Shown one piece after another: positions 49,900 through 63,509 of a stretch of 64,000 nt of DNA. The notes under the pieces were generated by a model. It ran no database searches. It was not told where the DNA came from and worked only from the letters and a program-made list of their open reading frames with translations. The position numbers and the translations under genes are program-made. The DNA is from Urechis unicinctus. Taxonomy: Eukaryota > Annelida > Polychaeta > Xenopneusta > Urechidae. The stretch spans positions 72,873,351 through 72,937,350 of the forward strand of contig CM067354.1 in NCBI GenBank assembly GCA_034190875.2, given 5' to 3'. Within the stretch, counting starts at the first letter, position 1. Each line of letters starts with the position of its first letter.

Positions 49900-49934
49900 A
49901 AAAAAAAGAAAAGAAGAAGAAGAAGAAGAAGAAA
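49900..49934. repeat. A-rich then (GAA)n microsatellite
   Basis: A run of A followed by about eight GAA/AAG triplets. Read in the frame 49744-50124 it gives a lysine/arginine-rich run resembling a nuclear signal, which I regard as an artefact of the triplet repeat. Confidence 0.9.
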
Positions 49935-52900
49935 GTTTCATGTGATATTCATCCATGACGAGGAATTTACTATGTGTCATTCCAATATGTCCTATCAACC
50001 CTTGATGCACGAGAGGAGAAGTTACATAAAAATGAATCTGTTTGAAAATGCAACAAACCAGCGGGACTACGTTATCATGGGTCACTCATTGCAAACAGCC
50101 ACAGTGTGTTCATCGCATTATTAACTGGATGTGACGGTCATACCTTTCGCAAAAGTTGTCAAATAGCGTTAACCATTGGTAGCACTAACCATTACTGCAA
50201 AACATATATTTATTATTTGATACATGGGCAAGACAAAAAACCATCGTCAATTTTACCCGGCATGTAATTTAGTGGGTGTCTCAGCTAATTAGATATTTAA
50301 TTTGAGTCTTATCTCTATGTGAGACGTCGGTCCTAAGTGCTTATTTAAGCATGCGGTACGTATGTATATGATAACTGCGCACCAGTATAACACATATATG
50401 TCAGCCTGATAAACAAAGCAACAATGTTATGATGGTTTACTGATATACACTATGTTTAGGTGTGATAAGCACAGGTAGTGCTGCATCAGGGGTCTGTTAT
50501 GTTGCCAGTTGCTCGTTATTTACTTGGGGTCTCTCAACCGTGGTCAAGTATGTGGCTAATATTCTAGAGCCATAATTGTGCGTGTTAAACGTGTAAATCC
50601 AAGGCCACATTATACACCAAAGAACCTTTACCCAAAGAAAGGGGATAAAACAACCCTAGCCTAATGTTTGATACCTGTTTCATTGCGAAGCCTGTGCCAG
50701 TCCGCAAGGGGAAGGTTCGTAACTTGGAAATGAAGCAGTTGCTACAATACCTGGGGTGTTAAGCAAGCAACCCAGAGGGATTAATCTAATCCCCTGGAAA
50801 CGACCTGAAAAACAGTAACATATCCTGTCGGAGCTGTAAATAAGATGGGATATCGTAAAGATTTTGTTGCTGCAGACTGCATGCTACCAATATTCTCCCT
50901 TGTTTTGATGTCGAGACCAAATTGATCTTGCTTCTGTAAGAGAGTTTAAACTCATTAAAAATTATGGCATACGGGATAGACAATGTGGCGCATGTGAACT
51001 AAATGATCTCTATGGTAAGTATATTCAACTATAACGATTGATTATGAGCGTTATTTTTTCTGTAGCAGGAAACATTATCGATTTCATGCGTTAAACATTA
51101 GTATCAGTTGGAGTTTGACTGTATCGTCGACCAGACGACGTAAGCGTGCACATCTTTCAGTAAAAGTATGCTAGATGAATTGTGGTGCCGTCCAACTAAC
51201 AAAGACCATAGCAAATTGAATGATCAAGGTGACGAGTCATCATCATAGATTCTGTCTCTGATTGTAATGGTAAAATTTGACTCCGCAACAGCTGGTTTAT
51301 TGATTGACATCCCCAGGACATGTGCATTGCCCTCTTAAGTGCTGCTAAAGGCGTCTGGCAGCGATGAATGCCAGCAACAGCAACCCATAACAGGCGTTTG
51401 TCTCTGAAGTAGAAATGTATACAGCGCTTTTGGCAATACATTCGGCGAGCGACATATATCTGACTCGCCAGGACGTCAACCAAATTATTTTTCGATTATA
51501 TCCTGGCAAAAACACAAACAGAGCTTTTGATGATGTCGATGCTTGATTAATACGACGCATTGCGGTAAGCCTATAATTATATTAGTTTAGAAGATAATTC
51601 TGATCGTATGGCAAGCAGTGAGTAAATGGCGCTAGGATGAGACACAATACATACAAAAGCAAGTTATGTGTGATTTGTCCTAGCTTCAACGTGTACCATT
51701 CCCATCTTGCATCTGCAGCTTAAACACCAACTGAAATGTGTTGTTATCTACCATCGATATATGCTGTGCGGAACGGCACGATAATGGATGCCTTCTGACT
51801 AAGCGATTGGATAGCATTACCCGTCGTTCGTTATACTTTCTTATGGCTGCCAATCAGACCGCGAAATAACCCACCATGATATTCAGTTTACAAATATGCT
51901 ACCTTGACGCTCGTGTCATAGCTTGCAGGCAACAAGCGAATAAATCAAAGAACGCTTTGGCCCAATCACATTACAAGGGACCTTTCAAACAATAGATATC
52001 TTATTGGGATAACAGTCGTTAAATCGGTGTCATCACTCGGAAATACGACGACGTTTGTCCGTCAATGAGCGGGATACACAACGGGTTAATTATTCCATTA
52101 ACGTGTTACTATCTAGATTTTGTCCCCGTCGGCACGTTTGCTCACATGTGTATAATGCATATCAGAGGTACCTTAATCATGCAAAATTCATATACACCAT
52201 TATTAGGATCCGTGTTGTTATATAAGCTAATCTAACCTGTTTGGTACACCTTCCAGACATAGATAGACCCAGGCTTCACTTGATTTGATTCCGCTGCATC
52301 TATTGTAATAGACAGGCAAAGTACATTATCCGTACGTACGGTATGTTTCATTCTGAGTCTATTTTGTGAAATCGGATGGTTTTTGCGAATTTCATATTAT
52401 ACAGTTGTTTGTCGTGTGCAAATCGCACGTCAAGTCCCAAATGAACTGCTGGGTTGATAGTAGTATATTGTAAAAGCTCAGTGACATATTCCCGAACGCA
52501 ACGTTACCTGATAGCGTTCTAAAATTCATGCTACTTGCCAGTGTTTGAACGTTGTCAAATGTAATCAGTATAACCGGGTCAGATTTGATATCTTTTGGCG
52601 TCGTAATTCTGAATGCTTTTGTAGATGTTGTTAACCACACATTACCAACGAACATGCTCTGTGACTTAATATATGACAATTTGCAACGCTATTCAATGAT
52701 TACTTGCTTGAAAGTCTGTGCATATCGGTACTTGCCGTCCATACAAGTGATCTGTGTTCATCGTAGTACGCGGTATTGTGAATTAAATGAGAATGAGACA
52801 TTGGGTTTGATTCATTAACATAAGTGGCCTCTTGTACGTGTTAACGTTAACCACATATGTTGTATTATATAACTTCTTCACTCTACAATAAACGTGATCA

Positions 52901-55294
52901 TCATTGCTTAACACAGCTAGCTAATCTTAACAAGCCCTACTAGTCTTAAATAATTATGTTTTGTATGGGAGAATGGATACAAAGCACATCTATATGGCAA
53001 TAACCCCCCAAAAACCATAGAAAGCTATACATCTGACCAACCTAAAACAAGTATTTTAAATAGCTTGTAAACCGCTTTGTATCGAATCCTTCGAAGGCCA
53101 GCCAATATATTGCCTGGTATAGTGTGTTCTTCCCCCCACCGAAAGTATCGAATGCTCTGCTCAACCTTTACTTTGCGCCAAGCTCGCAAGTCAATAAGGC
53201 GCACGAATGCCAGTTGCATGTGGGTTTTTGAGAGTTCATGTACGAAGCTCCTCTTACTGCAAAGCGTTTGTCATATTTACAACCCAAATCGAAGCAGACA
53301 TGATTATGATAATGCGACGAATAACATCAACAGCAGCTCGTCACCACCAGGCGCTTGCTTTCGATTAATGTTTTTGATAACACTCTCCATATTCATTTTG
53401 AAAAGAGAGGGCTCAACGGCATACTAAAACATTTCTACTCACGACCAATCACTTTTATGGTGGTATCGGTCATAACAGGACAGGCTTCAACAATAGCAAG
53501 TCCACATCATGTATGCAATCGATGGAAAGCAAGCCATCGCTCACATGACACACACGCAGTCATCTATATGATTTACTCGTCAAACTGCATGAACGATCAT
53601 TCCGAAAATTATCCGAAAGCCTTGGACAATCAAGTGGGTATTAGTGGCGATGGCGTTGATTGATTGATAACGTTCTGTTCCGATATATTTATGTCCGCTG
53701 TCAAGGCTTACTGTCGTCTTTTGTTATCAGGACGCTTATCCTCGGGGTGCTTAGCGATCGGTTTTGGATTCTACAAGTTCGAATAACCCATCCACGCATG
53801 ATCCAGACACACTTGTTGCATTATTGTCCGAGGTCGTTCCCGGTCTTTTGAGCATATCATGGTGCATTGACTAAGCAGTTCTTAATCAAATAATAGAAAC
53901 AGCTGACACAACAAATAGCATAATACAGCGAAATATTACTCAGCATCACCCGGGCCAATTAAACGATGTGACACATATTTTGAAATCTTATCTTGTAAAT
54001 TCAGCGAATAGATCAATTATTGTTATTGTTGTCACCAAATCACATTATGAATTATGAATGCAAGTAATCCGAAAATGTGAACTATGAATCTGGCAACACC
54101 TTTGAAGATTATCAAACGACACCTAATCTATTAATCAAAGACGATATTAGCATAGTTTGCTACGGGCTCCTATAAATTGTTGTGATATTACAGACCTCAT
54201 TGGTGACTTATCTCGAATAAGGTTAATACAATCTGTGAATGAATATATTGGGTGTGGACCGAACCATTCCTATTCCTTTACTGCTCTTCAAAACTTACCG
54301 CTATTGCCTCGCTGCTATTTGTAACCTACCGCTATGATTGCTTTATTTCTATTTGGAAACAAAGTACCTGCTCGACGCATTCCGATCAAACCAAATAACA
54401 AGTTAAACAGTGGTCTTTTGTACGCATCATGCACAATTCTGTGTGTAATGTAAATTTCAACCAATTACTTCCGCTCACATAGCCTCTTGATTGAGTGAAA
54501 CGCAACGCAGCCTGTTAACATGAAATTATTCATGTAGACACAGGATCTTATTCATTGCTGGTCAATCCCTTTGATTTTTTAGTCGGGTGTCTATGTGTAA
54601 ATGGTATTTTGCTCAAGCAAGGCCAGCAATATATATTACAGTAAATGGTGTCCATATCAGGGCATATTCACATCATGACAAATATTATGTCACATGATCT
54701 CCATCCGCATACACCCCACACCCAACTCCCCTATTTATGCGTGTCAAAACTTACCGCGAGGATTATGTATCTGGTTAAAAAATGTACCAACAGAAACCTG
54801 TTTTTTTTGGGTGTGATTTCGATAGATGCTTATAAATCTTAATTATATTTAATCATCCCCAAGAATAATTAGCTATATTAAAGATACGGTGATTGATGCA
54901 AACGTTAATTGCTTATTTCTGAAGGAACCATACACATTTTAAATCACCGGGATGATGTCAGGAACAATCTCCAGCGACGATAAAATAACACCGCATATAA
55001 CACACAATAGTAGGGTTCGACCGTAAGACGCATAGCAATAGCTTCCTTGTCAATGCAATATCACTCGTAGTTAGTCAGTATTTTCATATGATATTTCAAT
55101 ACTTTTACTTTTGGTGAAAGAAAAAGTGTATAGATTAAGAGTGCATACTCGCTCCATCGCCCGAGAAAATATGTAAAGACGCCGTCTGTGGTGCTATATC
55201 ATAGCGATTCGTAAAACAAACCTGGAATGACTGCATATTGTTAACCTCAGTCGGGCAGCAAAAAGATAGATCAACAGTCAAATGTGCTTTGGTC
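49935..55294. other. Unique sequence, no supported gene
   Basis: Contains overlapping frames on both strands (50786-50983, 51196-51560, 52392-52818, 53025-53851, 54645-54842), none with a recognised motif. The three + frames between 53077 and 53851 overlap each other in different phases. I see no tandem repeats or RNA structures. Confidence 0.4.
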
Positions 55295-55602
55295 TGTTTG
55301 ATGGTATCTACACGTGATTACGAGCGTGTGTTGTGCCCATTTGATGGTATCTACACGTGATTACGGGCGTGTGCTGTGCCCATTTGATGGTATCTACACG
55401 TGATTACGGGCGTGTGCTGTGCCCATTTGATGGTATGTACACCTGATTACGGGCGTGTGTTGTGCCCATTTGATGGTATCTACACCTGATTACGGCGTGT
55501 GTTGTGCCCATTTGATGGTATCTACACCTGATTACGGGCGTGTGCTGTGCCCATTTGATGGTATCTACACCTGATAACGGGCGTGTGTTGTGCCCATTTT
55601 CA
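55295..55602. repeat. 43-bp minisatellite, about seven copies
   Basis: The unit contains CATTTGATGGTATCTACAC, TGATTACGGGCG and TGTGTTGTGCC. Unit starts are 55295, 55338, 55381, 55424, 55467, 55509 and 55552, with a partial copy from 55595. One unit is 42 bp because a G is missing. Two variants (ACACGTGATT on the left, ACACCTGATT on the right) are segregated along the array, showing local spread. It abuts the exon-like frame 55583-55906. Confidence 0.93.
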
Positions 55603-55906
55603 TATTCACCACACAACCCGTCTAAACGACCACTTGAAGCGCAGCTTTAAACTCTCGGCTGAATCATTGAATATTCATATCTCAATCGTATTTTTATATT
55701 CGGACGGCCACATCAAAGACACAGCGGGGCCGTTTCGAGACTTCTCTTCAGAACTATTCTGTGTTGTACGACACCTCACTAACAATCTTCGAAATGTTGG
55801 TGCGACATACCCGGAAAGAAAACATCAAGTTATTGTATTTGCTCCAAATGCTAAGATGTGGGAGGTGACGGTCAACCGAAACCCTGATATCAGCGAATAT
55901 CGTTAG
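55583..55906 (+). CDS. Exon-like frame next to a minisatellite, unrecognised
   Basis: The frame begins at a GTG inside the last minisatellite unit and ends at TAG (55904-55906). From about residue 12 it reads RLNDHLKRSFKLSAESLNIH, then FLYSDGHIKDTAGPFRDFSS, then HQVIVFAPNAKMWEVTVNRN and SEYR. The balanced composition, higher G+C than its neighbours and absence of low complexity make it one of the more protein-like frames here. An AG at about 55645 could be a splice acceptor, with the minisatellite in an upstream intron. No ATG start is available and I do not recognise the family. Confidence 0.3.
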   Translation: MCCAHFHIHHTTRLNDHLKRSFKLSAESLNIHISIVFLYSDGHIKDTAGPFRDFSSELFCVVRHLTNNLRNVGATYPERKHQVIVFAPNAKMWEVTVNRNPDISEYR

Positions 55907-55987
55907 TGTAGCGGGTAACATGTACTTACTTCTATTCTAGGCAAACCAGAATTTCGCTCTGCCCCCAACAAGTCGTCGTGACAAATA

Positions 55988-56187
<200 letters not shown>

Positions 56188-56221
56188 GACCCGGTCTATA
56201 TATAAATATATAGACCGGGTC
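56188..56221. repeat. Perfect 16-bp-arm palindrome
   Basis: Left arm GACCCGGTCTATATAT (56188-56203), AA spacer, right arm ATATATAGACCGGGTC (56206-56221). The outer nine bases of each arm are themselves nearly self-complementary. It sits exactly where the (TA)n tract ends, so it can extrude as a cruciform. Confidence 0.95.
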
Positions 56222-56689
56222 GATATTATTGCCGAGATCACAAATGCTATGATCGGTATACATGTACCTCACACCGCAAGCTTTCAACTTGGCCGTGGCT
56301 TATAAATGTCTGGTTCACATTTTGACTTCAAATGGCCCAGGTTAAACGACGGATGTTAAAATCCCCTCTGGGGGCCTAAAGCTGAGCAGAATTGTTCGCT
56401 TACTGCCCACCTTTTTGGTGCAGATAACATTTAGGTAACAGCCTTGGGTGATTGCTGCATTACGACGAAATTGGGTTTCTCAGATAATCTTGGGAATCTA
56501 ATATGTATTTGAAATATCTCATATTTTATAAGTCGTCTGCATAGTCTAACCTTGTATGTATGCAAAGTGCTGTCTTTTATCGGTTTGAGATGGTCTCGTC
56601 TATTTTTGGACCTTCATCAAGCCTTTGCGTAATCAAAATATGATGCTGTTATGATCGATTTAAAGCATGACACCAATGTCCGGCAAAAC
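56222..56689. other. Unique non-coding sequence
   Basis: No gene or repeat seen between the palindrome and the start of clear homology with the A/B region. A - strand frame (56617-56946) straddles the homology border and is not recognised. Confidence 0.4.
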
Positions 56690-57670
56690 ACTGGTTGGTA
56701 TGATCCTTGACAACCCTTATAACCCACGGTACAAATATAATCCGCTGGAAAAGGCCACATGTGTTCAAGCCTGTAGAAACCATGGTTGATATTTCTTATA
56801 GTTGTAAGACCCAAAAGCATGATGTCTGTCAATTTCGTGGGGCCAAATATGACAAACAAATATCTTATCGGGTGATTTACGAATTCAGTTTGGAATGAAT
56901 GCGCACAGCGCCTTTCACCGCGATGACGAATGGCATAATATTCCATTGCGATGAAATTCGTTGCAACTGAGACGGATTTTCATAGCAGTTAAATGACACC
57001 CGACGTTCATTTACTTTGACTCATTGTATTTGATATTTTTGACATCAGCTATAAAACGTCGCGTTGTAACGTTATATATGCGTACACAAGCGAACTAATT
57101 GCCCTGTGTTACTTAGTGTCTTAACCTGTTAAATGGCGGCACAAGTAGAGCTCTTAAACGACCAATCTGTAAATCATAGCAATGGTGCATTTTCAGAACT
57201 TTGGTATTCTGCTAGATACAATGACTCAGATGATATATTTTACAGGGAAATATGCTTAATGCCTCAGCAGTCATGGACAAGAGGAAATAAGCAAAAAACA
57301 CATTGTCACTGCCTGATTTGTACCGATAATTTTAATCCCCGGAGACAAATTCACTCCACTCTGGTTAATTGCGAATGCCAATAACTATGTCGATTGATCC
57401 ATCCCCTCATAGATCATTAATCTAAATAATAGCACCCGCAACTAGTGTTTTGAAATAACTCACTGTATTTGTTTTGCAACGAGTACCTGCTTTGAACTGT
57501 AGTTATACAGATAGCCGTACTGATTTGCATTAAATGGGTAGATACAAATGGCCGTTATTATTTTCGGCCGCAAATTCTAAATGGAGATTATTTAGAGCAG
57601 CAAGTTGGTTCTTATAATATGTCAGTTTGAAGCGATACAACAATATCAAGAGCCACTCTTAGTTTATATA

Positions 57671-57937
57671 AATGGTAACGACAGAAGTCGTTGTATTCAT
57701 ATCGCTCAATAGAGGCTTTGTTGAAGCAACAACTATGGATGCCTGACATTGTATGCTACCGTCAATTGTGTTCTTCGGGTTATGTATTTAGAACTGTTAT
57801 CATTCTTTCAGTGCTAATAATGCATGCCTATCAATATGTGTCTTCTACCCATATTGCGACGGTTTCTCACTTTTAATTTCTATCCAAGATGATGTCTGCT
57901 TGACGAGACCAAGTGTTATTTGGTAATGGAAAGAATA
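57671..57937. other. Highly conserved 267-bp island (distant copy)
   Basis: Third copy of the island at 20761 and 28873. It differs from both at only three positions (57724, 57876, 57901). The change at 57724 removes a TAG and opens a 61-codon frame (57691-57876) with a hydrophobic VFRTVIILSVLIMHAY segment; that frame is closed in A and B, so the conservation is not explained by it. Conservation starts abruptly on the left and tapers on the right. Confidence 0.82.
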
Positions 57938-58883
57938 GAATTAGAAATACAAAACAGTTGAATGACGGCAAACTGCACCATCAATAAAACAAGCAAAATG
58001 TTCGGGGCAAGCCATATTTTCGACCATTTGATTGCCCCTCATAATGTACAATAATTCATAATCAATTCAATTAGTTGTACAATTGTCAACGTGTCTGCTG
58101 ATTAACATATCATTATTTCTCTCGTCGTAATATTTCAATTTTCAGACGTGTTATTATTTCTCATTAAGTTTGAATTGTTTATTTGTATAAAAAGAAGTCA
58201 GAATTCAAGACTTTTGGAACAATATATAACCTTACATACGATTGGATATGTTCTACTGACGCGCCTCGTTACCATATATCACGTCCCGTCATTAAAACTT
58301 GCTATCATCAGCGTTGGCGCGAAATGAGAAACATAGCGGGTATCATGCATTACGACTAAAATTATTGACAAATTTATACTTCGTGCTTGGCAAATATTTT
58401 ATTTGACAACTCATCATAGGTTATATGTCAATTTCATCATAAATTATTATACAATACTATAAATTTCGGTGATGACAACAATGCAATACCGGTTCAGCGC
58501 CAAAGCATGCGTGTATCTTAGAAGCATTTGAAAGAAATCAAAGCACAATTTATATAGATTTTACTAGAGCAATGATGGTAGAGTGTTATATTATGCTACA
58601 AGTGACCTTAAACATTGCCATATCATCTTAGTGACACTGAAAAAAGCATTACCCATGGCAACTTATCCATCAATTTATTTATTCACTTTATATGCATATA
58701 TGCGAGGCTAATGACATTTGGATGAATAGAACACATGCATTGCTAACGGAAGCAAATTTGTAAACGTGCATAGCAATTGTTTTTACTAATCTTGCAGGTT
58801 ATATGTCAATTTACCTCCGACAAATAATACCATGACAAAAATCACAAAATATGACAACAATGCAAAACCGGTCATCAGCGAAT

Positions 58884-59480
58884 AATTTACCATGGCAAAG
58901 CATACCTCATGCATTAGAAGCATTTGAAAGTAATAAACAAAATTATCATATCACATACTATAGGGGAGTGATCTTACGTGCACGATATGTATTGAATTGA
59001 GACAGAAAGCTTTATATGCCAATCCCCAGGTAGATTATTGCAGTGGTCGATGAATAGAACACATCCATCCAAAATGTCATAAAGCCAAGAATAATTTACC
59101 ATGGCAAATTTAAAATACCTCATTGCATTCGATGTCTCTTTGCAAAATAATCATATCACATCCATAAGGGGAGTGATTTACGTGCACGATATGTATGGAA
59201 TGAGACATGAAGAAATGGTTAGGCCAATCCCCAGGTAGATTATTGCAGTGGTCGATGAAGAAGGCCAAAGCATCCAAAATGTCATAAAGCCAAGAATAAT
59301 TTACCATGGCAAATTTAAAATACCTCATTGCATTCGATGTCTCTTTGTAATAAACAAAATAATCATATCACATCCATAAGGGGAGTGATTTACGTGCACG
59401 ATATGTATTGGAATTGAGACAGAAAGAAATGGTTAGGCCAATCCCCAGGTAGATTATTGCAGTGGTCGATGAAGAAGGCC
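58884..59480. repeat. About 205-bp unit, local amplification
   Basis: Copies begin at CCAAAATGTCATAAAGCCAA at 59069 and 59274, with a more diverged partial copy from about 58884. Each contains AATAATTTACCATGGCAAA, ATCATATCACATCCATA, TTACGTGCACGATATG, CAATCCCCAGGTAGATTATT and GCAGTGGTCGATGAA. The left paralogue has this unit once (about 29946-30145). Confidence 0.85.
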
Positions 59481-62400
59481 AAAGCATCGGTCGTCGGCAC
59501 TTCTAGAAACTAGGTGTTGTCCTTCGTGACATTATTTAAGCGGCTTGAAACGATTTTAAAACAGATTAATTGCTTTTGTAATGCAGGTGTCTTGAATGTA
59601 TGCTGGCAATCGCATGCATTCCTAGTGAGTGTCTTTATCATGTTTGCATGGCCAATGTTGTTTAAATGCCATGCATCGAAGCTAAGACTAGTGCTCCGTA
59701 GTCTTTTTGTGACCAATAACTGTATTTATCATGGACTTATATTTGTTAAAATAAAGCAATGTGGCCCTCGGTTATTACAATATGTCTCTGTGTATTTGGG
59801 GATTATTCTTTTTGGAACAGATATGCTCCTATTTTTGTCTTCCGCGATGCTAATTGTTGTATTATCAATTGTTAGTCTTGATGGGAAGAGATTCCCAGCC
59901 TCGTCTGGGGTAATCCTATATATGGCAATGATGTAAAGTGCGAGACAGTCAGTGTCTCATTTTTACTGTCACCTACCTATTTAAACGCATTTGTCAAAGC
60001 CTGTGAAATATTGCTGACACCACTTATGTGTAATTATCCCATTTGGCCAAATCGCCGTTCACTTTGATTTAAATAGTGCGACACAGTCAATGTATATTCA
60101 GTTAATTTATATTGTCAGCCTATTACCTATAATCATTAAAAACGCATTTCAAGATTATTCAACAGATGTTGCCCGTGTTCAAATGATTGCTGACAAATGT
60201 TCAAGACCACTTATGTGTATTTACGGAAATTACATTCCATTTTGCAATCTACGCAAAAGTTTTTGCAGTTCCATTAATCGGGCCGGTTCTTCCTGACAAA
60301 TCGACCACACGCAGTTGGTGCGTTTCGTCATTAAAACATTAGGTAATATCCAATACGCCACAAAGCGATGACTTTTAAAAGCGCCAGACTTCAATGGAGT
60401 TTTGTTCGTTTACATAGTTGATTTACGTGTGTGTTTATCACTCGGTTTGGCTGAATGCGAGATTGTGCTATCTTATTTTCATGTGAGCAATAAATATTTT
60501 GGTAGCATAGCCAGCCTGGGGTGTTACACTGTCACATATGCTATGAATTCTTTCACAGCCAATATCAATAATGATAATTTGGATAAATTTATTACACGAC
60601 TCTTCATTTACTACACTTTCTTCACGCATCGATGGACGATTTCGAATTATGGCTGGAGTTGACCTTATCGTTAGTGAATAGATTTGCCAATTTATGAAGA
60701 TAGCCCGGAACTGCGTTACAACTGTGAAGGATATTCATACATTTAGATGCATTCATGTAAATTTCATTCCATTGCTTATTATGAATATAAAAAAATAAAC
60801 ATAACAAAAAACTTTTGCGAAGTATTGCATTAGATCGTACTTAACGAACGATAAACCTTGAATTTATCTAACGTTAAATCGAATGCAATATAAATGAACT
60901 CTATTCACTGATTCGTTCTAGACTGAATGGAAAGACAATAGGGTTGTCAAATCTTTACTGACTTACTTAATTGAACAATGACACGCCCATTTCTTGACGT
61001 CTACTCGGCACAGAGATTTTTTGAGTCAATCTATCATATTTGAATCTACTGCTTTCTTGTATTATGCTATACTCAATGCAAACAGCGCAACATCACATCC
61101 AATTATCAAAAAGCTACGTGTTTTTGCGCAAGATAATTTGCACACATACATTACCACAATCCTTCACCACCCCTCTAGTTCGCATACATGTACACGGGAT
61201 GCATGTAATTCATTCGTTCTCCTCGCCAACCCTATGTGTGAGTGCTTTAATAAAGGTCGAGTGCTCTCCGCATACAATTCGAGTACCAACATTTGCGTGA
61301 CATTTGGCTGACTCATTATTTGTTACTAACGTTCAAATCGACATTCTGTGACCCAGGCCATCACAAAATACAGTGGCTGGCATTCTGCCCATGGTGTAAC
61401 GCAAGCATATTCGACACTACGCACCGTGTTGATATTAGATGAGAGATGAATCTACAAATCTCTGAATTGTGATTGTTAATTGAATGATTGTACTGCCCTG
61501 ATTGCATGCGACTGCGTTGCCATTTGAAATGCAGTAGGGTCCCTTGCTCTGTGTTGTTTTAATTGCAGCTTCTTAAACACTGGATGTAATTTTTGGATTC
61601 CCGTTGGTGTTATCTATAGCGTCAAGATGGCGGATTACTGTTGACACCTAGTCCGCTTACATTGTAAGTAAGCATCACGACCTCGCCATCGCCATACACA
61701 TTATTGTACATCACATCATATATAGTTCCAGAGAATCAAACAGTCTGCGTCAGCAACACAAAGGCCGACTTCAAAGCTCTTGCAAGAAGTTATGTAATAG
61801 TGACTGCATTGTTTAAACAAAGGATAAAGTTGAATCTTAACACCGAACATAAGCTCGTTGTAAAATGTGACAGTGCGGGATTCAGGTCAATTCATCTCGT
61901 CCATATCATGTTGAAGACACATCTGTTTGGGTGGGGTCTCAATATGGCTGGATACTACATAGGTATGACTCGTAGTATTGATGCTGGATAGATCATTGTG
62001 CGTTTACCGGGCAGAAATCACATAGTCTACAATAATGTGTGATATAGTTAGAAACCCTCCGATAGATCCTGTCACAATTATGCTGTTAGATAAAACGCAG
62101 TGATAACCTAGTGCTAAGAACTTGACATTCAACAACGTCATATCCGGAATCTCCGACATCATCTTTTTGGTCATTAAAGGTTCCATAGATCCATGAATAT
62201 GATTCGATGCTGTCTAGTCAATTCATTGTTTTTGTCTCTTAGTAGAGCAATTGCGAATGTGCATCCTTGAAGCATAGTTCTTTGGCCGAAAACGAAATGG
62301 CTATACCATAATTCTGCTATTCAAAAGGCAGATATAATATCGTGATGTAAATAAGGATATTACATGCCTTCATGCCTCATTGTTGCAGTATCACCAGGAT

Positions 62401-63509
62401 CGACAGTTACACCGAAGCAAGGAACTGCAACTACATTTGTTAGTAGCTGGCTACGTTTTGATTTATTTTCAACTTTTTTTGACGATTACCGACAGCGTCA
62501 ATTTCCTCAGAAAATGCATATCCCTCGCCTATAATAGTATACACATTAACACAAACCTGCGTCTTTTTATGCAACCGTGAATTATTCGTGCGGTATCAAC
62601 ATGAGAGTATCTTTATCAACATACACCGACATTGTGAACACTGCTAATGCATTATTTATTGAGCAATGGTCATTTAATAAATAATTTCGGAATCTAATAT
62701 CATAAGTTTGTTCATTGTGAATAAATATATAATCATTATTTCTTAAAGCAGCGTGACAGAGAGAACAACAGCGTACATAGGAGAAGAGGTCCAGTTTACA
62801 TCGCCGTTAGTGCGGTTCCATTAGTGCAAGGCATGCTGAAGGAATAATCGATTTTGCCTATGAGCATTTATCCACTCGGTTTGGATTAGAAATAATCGTA
62901 AGCATTTTTTATAAATTCGACTGACACATAACGGCAGCAAAGCTGTTCATTGTCACCGATTTGATTCCGAACTTCAATTAGCATACAAAATATAATATTG
63001 TGCAGTTAAATTGTTAACTGTTGATTACATAAATATTAACACACACCATGGGTTGGTGTTAACAAGATATACACGCTTTCGAAAATGTTTTACATACTTA
63101 TAAAGCTGCGGCGCACCCATTCTTGTCAAGGTGTTAAATACACGCTGCTCTTGAGAACTGAATGGTTTACCAATATCAAAATGCTATTACCATGGTCTGT
63201 TTGGGCAGTTATGTGATTCTAACAATTTGGCTCGATGCGCATTGTTGGCACAAGCGACTTAGTGATACTCATCAAGTAATCTTTCCCAAGAAAAGGAATC
63301 ACTGCCACAGTGCGCAAAGCAGATATAACCTTAACAACACACCAGCGATTGTCTAGACACCCCATCACCGCTGTAGGATGTCCAAAACACTTCCTATTCT
63401 CATTCGCAAGTTAAGTGTTAAGTGAAGGCCGCTAACACAAGTCCTCCACGGTGTACTCTGATGCTAGCCAATATTTACACTCACATCGAGCTCCTGCTAT
63501 TACATTAGG

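Larger units (their letters stand above)
56690..63509. repeat. Old segmental duplication, right paralogue
   Basis: Colinear and in the same orientation with about 19900-22040 (A), with 27960-30032 (B) and then with 30033-31985 and 35211-37650. By eye about three quarters of positions agree in most of it, with many indels, so it is far older than the A/B event. It lacks the 3.2-kb insertion. The left start is uncertain; the right end is sharp at 63509. Confidence 0.85.

Noticed and set aside
49744..50124. 126-codon frame with a basic lysine/arginine cluster resembling a nuclear signal
   Set aside because: The cluster is a (GAA)n microsatellite read in frame. It overlaps two other frames and no motif is seen elsewhere.
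55295..55602. CRISPR-like spaced repeats
   Set aside because: Whole 43-bp units repeat head to tail with no unique spacers, and the context is eukaryotic, so this is a minisatellite.
57133..57384. Homologous ATG frames at 57133-57384 and 20245-20496 sharing WYSARYN
   Set aside because: Codon-by-codon comparison of the first 35 codons shows nearly every difference changes a residue, and copy B has a frame-breaking deletion. This is unconstrained sequence in an old duplication, not a conserved gene.
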